Shown piece by piece: positions 6,897 through 8,529 of a DNA stretch of 8,529 nucleotides (positions are counted from its first letter, which is position 1; each line of letters begins with the position of its first letter). Made by a program: the position numbers and the translations under genes. The notes below the pieces were generated by a model that saw nothing but the letters and a program-made list of their open reading frames with translations, searched no databases and had not been told where the DNA came from. Location of the stretch: NCBI GenBank assembly GCA_050699055.1, contig JBOHCT010000186.1, positions 1-8,529 of the forward strand. The letters run 5' to 3'. The stretch is from JBOHCT01 sp050699055. GTDB taxonomy: Bacteria; Actinomycetota; Actinomycetes; Streptosporangiales; JBOHCT01.

Positions 6897-8236
6897 CAGT
6901 CCACGGCGACCGTCCGGAAGCCGGCCAGCACGTCACGGCGGTCGGCGGTGAAGTAGTTGCGCAGCGTCCCACGGATAAACCGGGACCGGCTGGCCCAGGC
7001 CCCACCCCGCAGCACCTTGCGGCCGCCGAACGACGGCCAGGAGTTGTCACGGTAGGCGTCCTGCTCGAAGTTCGGGTACGGCCCGAACGTCGACGCCGTC
7101 CACTCCCACAGGTTGCCGATCAGCTGCCGGCAGCCGAAGGCGCTGTCGCCCGCCGGGTACGCCGCCACGTCGACAGTGCCGAGGTGGCGCCAGTCCATGT
7201 TCGCGTGCCCAGGGCCCACCGGGTCGTCGCCCCAGGGGAAGCGCCGCCGCCCCCGCGCCAGGCCGCCGGAACCGTCGGGTTGGCCGATCGCGGCGGCCTC
7301 CCACTCAGCCTCGGTGGGCAGCCGGCGGCCGGCCCACCGGCAGTACGCGTCCGCTTCGTACCAGCAGACGTGGGCGACCGGGCGGTGTGGCTCGAGCGGC
7401 ACCCAGCGGTCGAAGTCGCGGCGCCGCCAGCCGCCCGGGCCGCGCCGCCAGTACAGCGGCGCCTCCGCGCCGGCCGACGTGCGCCACGCCCAGCCGTCAT
7501 CACCCCACAGCTCGCGGCGGGCGTACCCACCGTCGTCGACGAAGGCCGCGTACTCGGCCTGGGTGACCTGCGCGCGGGCGATGGCGAACGGCGTGAGCTC
7601 GACGGGGTGGATCCACTTCTCGTTGTCGTGGACGAACGCCTCGCCGCGGTCGGCGCCGAGCGGGAACGCGCCGCCGGGGACGGCGGCGTCGCCCGGCAGC
7701 GGTCCGCCCTCTCCCGGGGGATCGGGGGTCGCCCCCGGCGTCGCGAGGCCGGGCAGCGTCGGCGGCGGGTACCCGAGGGTCTGCCTGGTGTAGGTGAGGG
7801 CCTCGGTGTGCATGTCGTGATGGTGGACGCCGTACCGGGCGATGAACCGCAGCTGCCCTGTCGCTCCGGGACGGCTGAGCCGGTCGGCCACCCGCTCGGT
7901 CACCTCCCTGATGTAGTCGAGGGTCTCGCGCCGCGAGGGGAGGGTGAGGAACCACCGGGTGTCGTGCGGGATCGCGGCGGAGTCCCAGATCGCGTCGCCG
8001 TGCTCGATGAGCGGCGGCTCGGACAGCGCACGCCGCAGCACGAAGATCTCCTGGAACCACGTGATGTGGCCGATTTCCCAGATCAGCGGATTGATGGTGG
8101 GCAGGCGCGGGCCGACGAGCTGTCCGTCGTCCAGGTCGGCGACGAGGTCCGTGAGGCGTCGGCTCGCCTCACGGACCCAGCCGACCAGCTCCTCGGTGGT
8201 CGGCGACCCGTGCCTCGTGCTCGTGGTCGTCATCAC
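6896..8236 (-). CDS. senA: selenoneine synthase SenA (EgtB-like, DinB plus FGE-type domains)
   Basis: Predicted non-haem iron enzyme that couples hercynine with the SenB selenosugar, leading to selenoneine. The protein has 446 residues. The N-terminal DinB-type helical bundle (about 12-155) carries the iron-ligand set expected for EgtB relatives: His57 in IGHITWFQE and the HX3HXE motif at His139/His143/Glu145. A Pro/Gly-rich linker (157-188) leads to the formylglycine-enzyme-like C-type-lectin fold: GGAFPLGADR (188-197), LPTEAEWEAAA (306-316), IGNLWEWTAS (373-382) and LRGGAWASRSRFIRGTLRNYF (409-429). Tight linkage to senB and divergence from selD favour SenA over the sulfur enzyme EgtB; no egtA, egtC or egtD is visible here, so hercynine must come from genes elsewhere. 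The start is either GTG 8236 or the adjacent ATG 8233; AGGAGGGG at 8246-8253 is 9 or 12 bases upstream. Confidence 0.9.
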   Translation of the reverse strand: MMTTTSTRHGSPTTEELVGWVREASRRLTDLVADLDDGQLVGPRLPTINPLIWEIGHITWFQEIFVLRRALSEPPLIEHGDAIWDSAAIPHDTRWFLTLPSRRETLDYIREVTERVADRLSRPGATGQLRFIARYGVHHHDMHTEALTYTRQTLGYPPPTLPGLATPGATPDPPGEGGPLPGDAAVPGGAFPLGADRGEAFVHDNEKWIHPVELTPFAIARAQVTQAEYAAFVDDGGYARRELWGDDGWAWRTSAGAEAPLYWRRGPGGWRRRDFDRWVPLEPHRPVAHVCWYEADAYCRWAGRRLPTEAEWEAAAIGQPDGSGGLARGRRRFPWGDDPVGPGHANMDWRHLGTVDVAAYPAGDSAFGCRQLIGNLWEWTASTFGPYPNFEQDAYRDNSWPSFGGRKVLRGGAWASRSRFIRGTLRNYFTADRRDVLAGFRTVAVD

Positions 8237-8242
8237 CAGTTG

Positions 8243-8261
8243 TGTCCCCTCCTCAGGGACA
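8243..8261 (-). promoter_or_regulatory. inverted repeat framing the senA ribosome binding site
   Basis: On the minus strand TGTCCC and GGGACA form a perfect six-base inverted repeat around TGAGGAG. The GAGGAG of the senA ribosome binding site sits in the loop and its last Gs are in the 3' arm. It could be an operator between the divergent senA and selD genes or a leader hairpin modulating senA translation. It may also be chance. Confidence 0.3.
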
Positions 8262-8314
8262 TTTTCACACCCAAGGCCGTCTCGTCGCTCCCGTCCGGCC
8301 GACGCGGGCGCCGC

Positions 8315-8348
8315 TAGGCTGGGGCTCCGAACCGAACGTACCGAGGAG
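8315..8348 (+). promoter_or_regulatory. candidate -10 box and ribosome binding site of selD
   Basis: TAGGCT at 8315-8320 is a common actinobacterial -10 form, though no good -35 is seen 17-18 bases upstream. GAGGAG at 8343-8348 lies seven bases before the ATG at 8356, a strong and well-spaced ribosome binding site. This supports 8356 as a genuine start even though an in-frame TGA follows 16 codons later. Confidence 0.45.
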
Positions 8349-8355
8349 AGGGCCG

Positions 8356-8529
8356 ATGGACCAGAAACCGCGACGGCTCACCGCGTACAGCCACTGCGCC
8401 GGTTGAGCGGGCAAGCTCGCCCCCGGCGAGCTGGCGCAGGTCCTGCGCCATGTGACGGCCGACCACCCTGACCTGATCGTCGGCGCCGAGACCGGCGACG
8501 ACGCGGCGGTCTGGCGGGTCGCCGACGAT
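8356..8529 (+). CDS. selD: selenophosphate synthetase with in-frame TGA (Sec) codon, 5' part
   Basis: Makes selenophosphate from selenide and ATP, the selenium donor for both selenocysteinyl-tRNA and SenB (in selenoneine clusters the gene is called senC). Only the first 58 codons lie in the window. The translation is LTAYSHCAG, then TGA at 8404-8406, then AGKLAPGELAQVLRH and further GAETGDDAAVWRV. Codon 17 is the position of the catalytic Cys17 of E. coli SelD, and the Lys three residues later (Lys20) is the essential lysine; the TDDAAV-like segment is the conserved ATP/metal site. Conserved SelD sequence on both sides of the TGA, a strong ribosome binding site and a SECIS-like hairpin indicate selenocysteine at this codon. 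The position equivalent to Cys19 is Gly, while an extra Cys is at 14. The gene is divergent from senAB, 119 bases apart. Confidence 0.9.
8404..8406 (+). other. TGA read as selenocysteine (codon 17 of selD)
   Basis: In-frame TGA aligned with the catalytic Cys/Sec of SelD. Frame and conserved residues continue without interruption on both sides, so a frameshift is excluded. Sec at this position is known in many SelD proteins. An assembly error in a Cys TGC codon is the main alternative. Confidence 0.85.
8414..8449 (+). promoter_or_regulatory. candidate bacterial SECIS: two abutting hairpins after the selD TGA
   Basis: Hairpin 1: AGCTCGCC (8414-8421), loop CCC, GGCGAGCT (8425-8432), eight perfect pairs. 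Hairpin 2 starts at the next base: GGCGCAGGTCCTGCGCC (8433-8449), which as RNA folds to a six-pair stem with loop GGUCC. The second apex resembles that of E. coli fdhF (GCAGGUCUGC, with the GU contacted by SelB). Its loop begins 32 bases after the TGA, inside the usual 16-37 base range for bacterial SECIS elements. Hairpin 1 is closer to the TGA but its loop lacks G. The bases also encode the conserved peptide KLAPGELAQVLR, so codon choice contributes to the pattern. Confidence 0.6.

Noticed and set aside
5463..6956. 497-codon open frame on the plus strand opposite the PRC gene and senB
   Set aside because: Both minus-strand genes have clear family motifs and ribosome binding sites; this frame has none and is a compositional shadow.
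7184..8317. 377-codon open frame on the plus strand opposite senA
   Set aside because: It lies antisense to a complete two-domain SenA and has an Arg/Gly/Val-rich composition with no motif.
8404..8406. TGA in selD as a nonsense mutation making a pseudogene
   Set aside because: It falls exactly on the catalytic Cys/Sec codon, flanking sequence is intact and conserved, and a SECIS-like hairpin follows. A sequencing error from TGC remains possible but is less likely.
1..8529. tRNA/rRNA genes, CRISPR arrays, insertion sequences, attachment sites
   Set aside because: I saw no regularly spaced repeats, transposase motifs, terminal inverted repeats or tRNA-like cloverleaf sequence; the window is almost fully occupied by the listed genes.

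Overview
This is GC-rich DNA with dense short-spaced or overlapping genes, GTG starts and strong G/C bias at third codon positions. All of this points to a high-GC actinomycete. The galactofuranose genes resemble those of the mycobacterial cell-wall region, but no mycolate or arabinan gene is visible, so genus and order cannot be fixed from this window.

Left part (1-4558, + strand): a tight operon for a galactofuranose polymer. It holds the 3' part of glf (UDP-galactopyranose mutase), a GlfT2-type processive galactofuranosyltransferase (stop/start overlap), an ABC-2 permease of the Wzm/RfbD type, and its ATPase of the Wzt/RfbE type (stop/start overlap). Together they would make UDP-Galf, polymerise it on a lipid carrier on the cytoplasmic side, and export the lipid-linked galactan.

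Middle (4559-5510): a 173-bp intergenic stretch with an internal inverted-repeat architecture that could fold as a three-way junction, followed by a TMEM175-family (DUF1211) cation-channel gene. A short convergent gap separates it from the minus-strand genes.

Right part (5511-8529): a selenoneine biosynthesis locus. On the minus strand senA (EgtB-like selenoneine synthase) and senB (GT4-like selenosugar synthase) overlap by one base, and a small PRC-barrel-like gene follows. Divergently, from 8356 to the window end, lies the 5' end of a selenophosphate synthetase gene (selD/senC). Its codon 17, exactly where SelD has its catalytic Cys/Sec, is an in-frame TGA. The reading continues with conserved SelD sequence past the TGA, and two perfect 8-bp inverted repeats lie side by side just downstream. 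The second can form a hairpin with a GGUCC loop closely resembling the E. coli fdhF SECIS apex. I read this as a selenocysteine-containing SelD that supplies selenophosphate for SenB. It is the most notable part of the window: ordinary gene callers would truncate or miss this gene.
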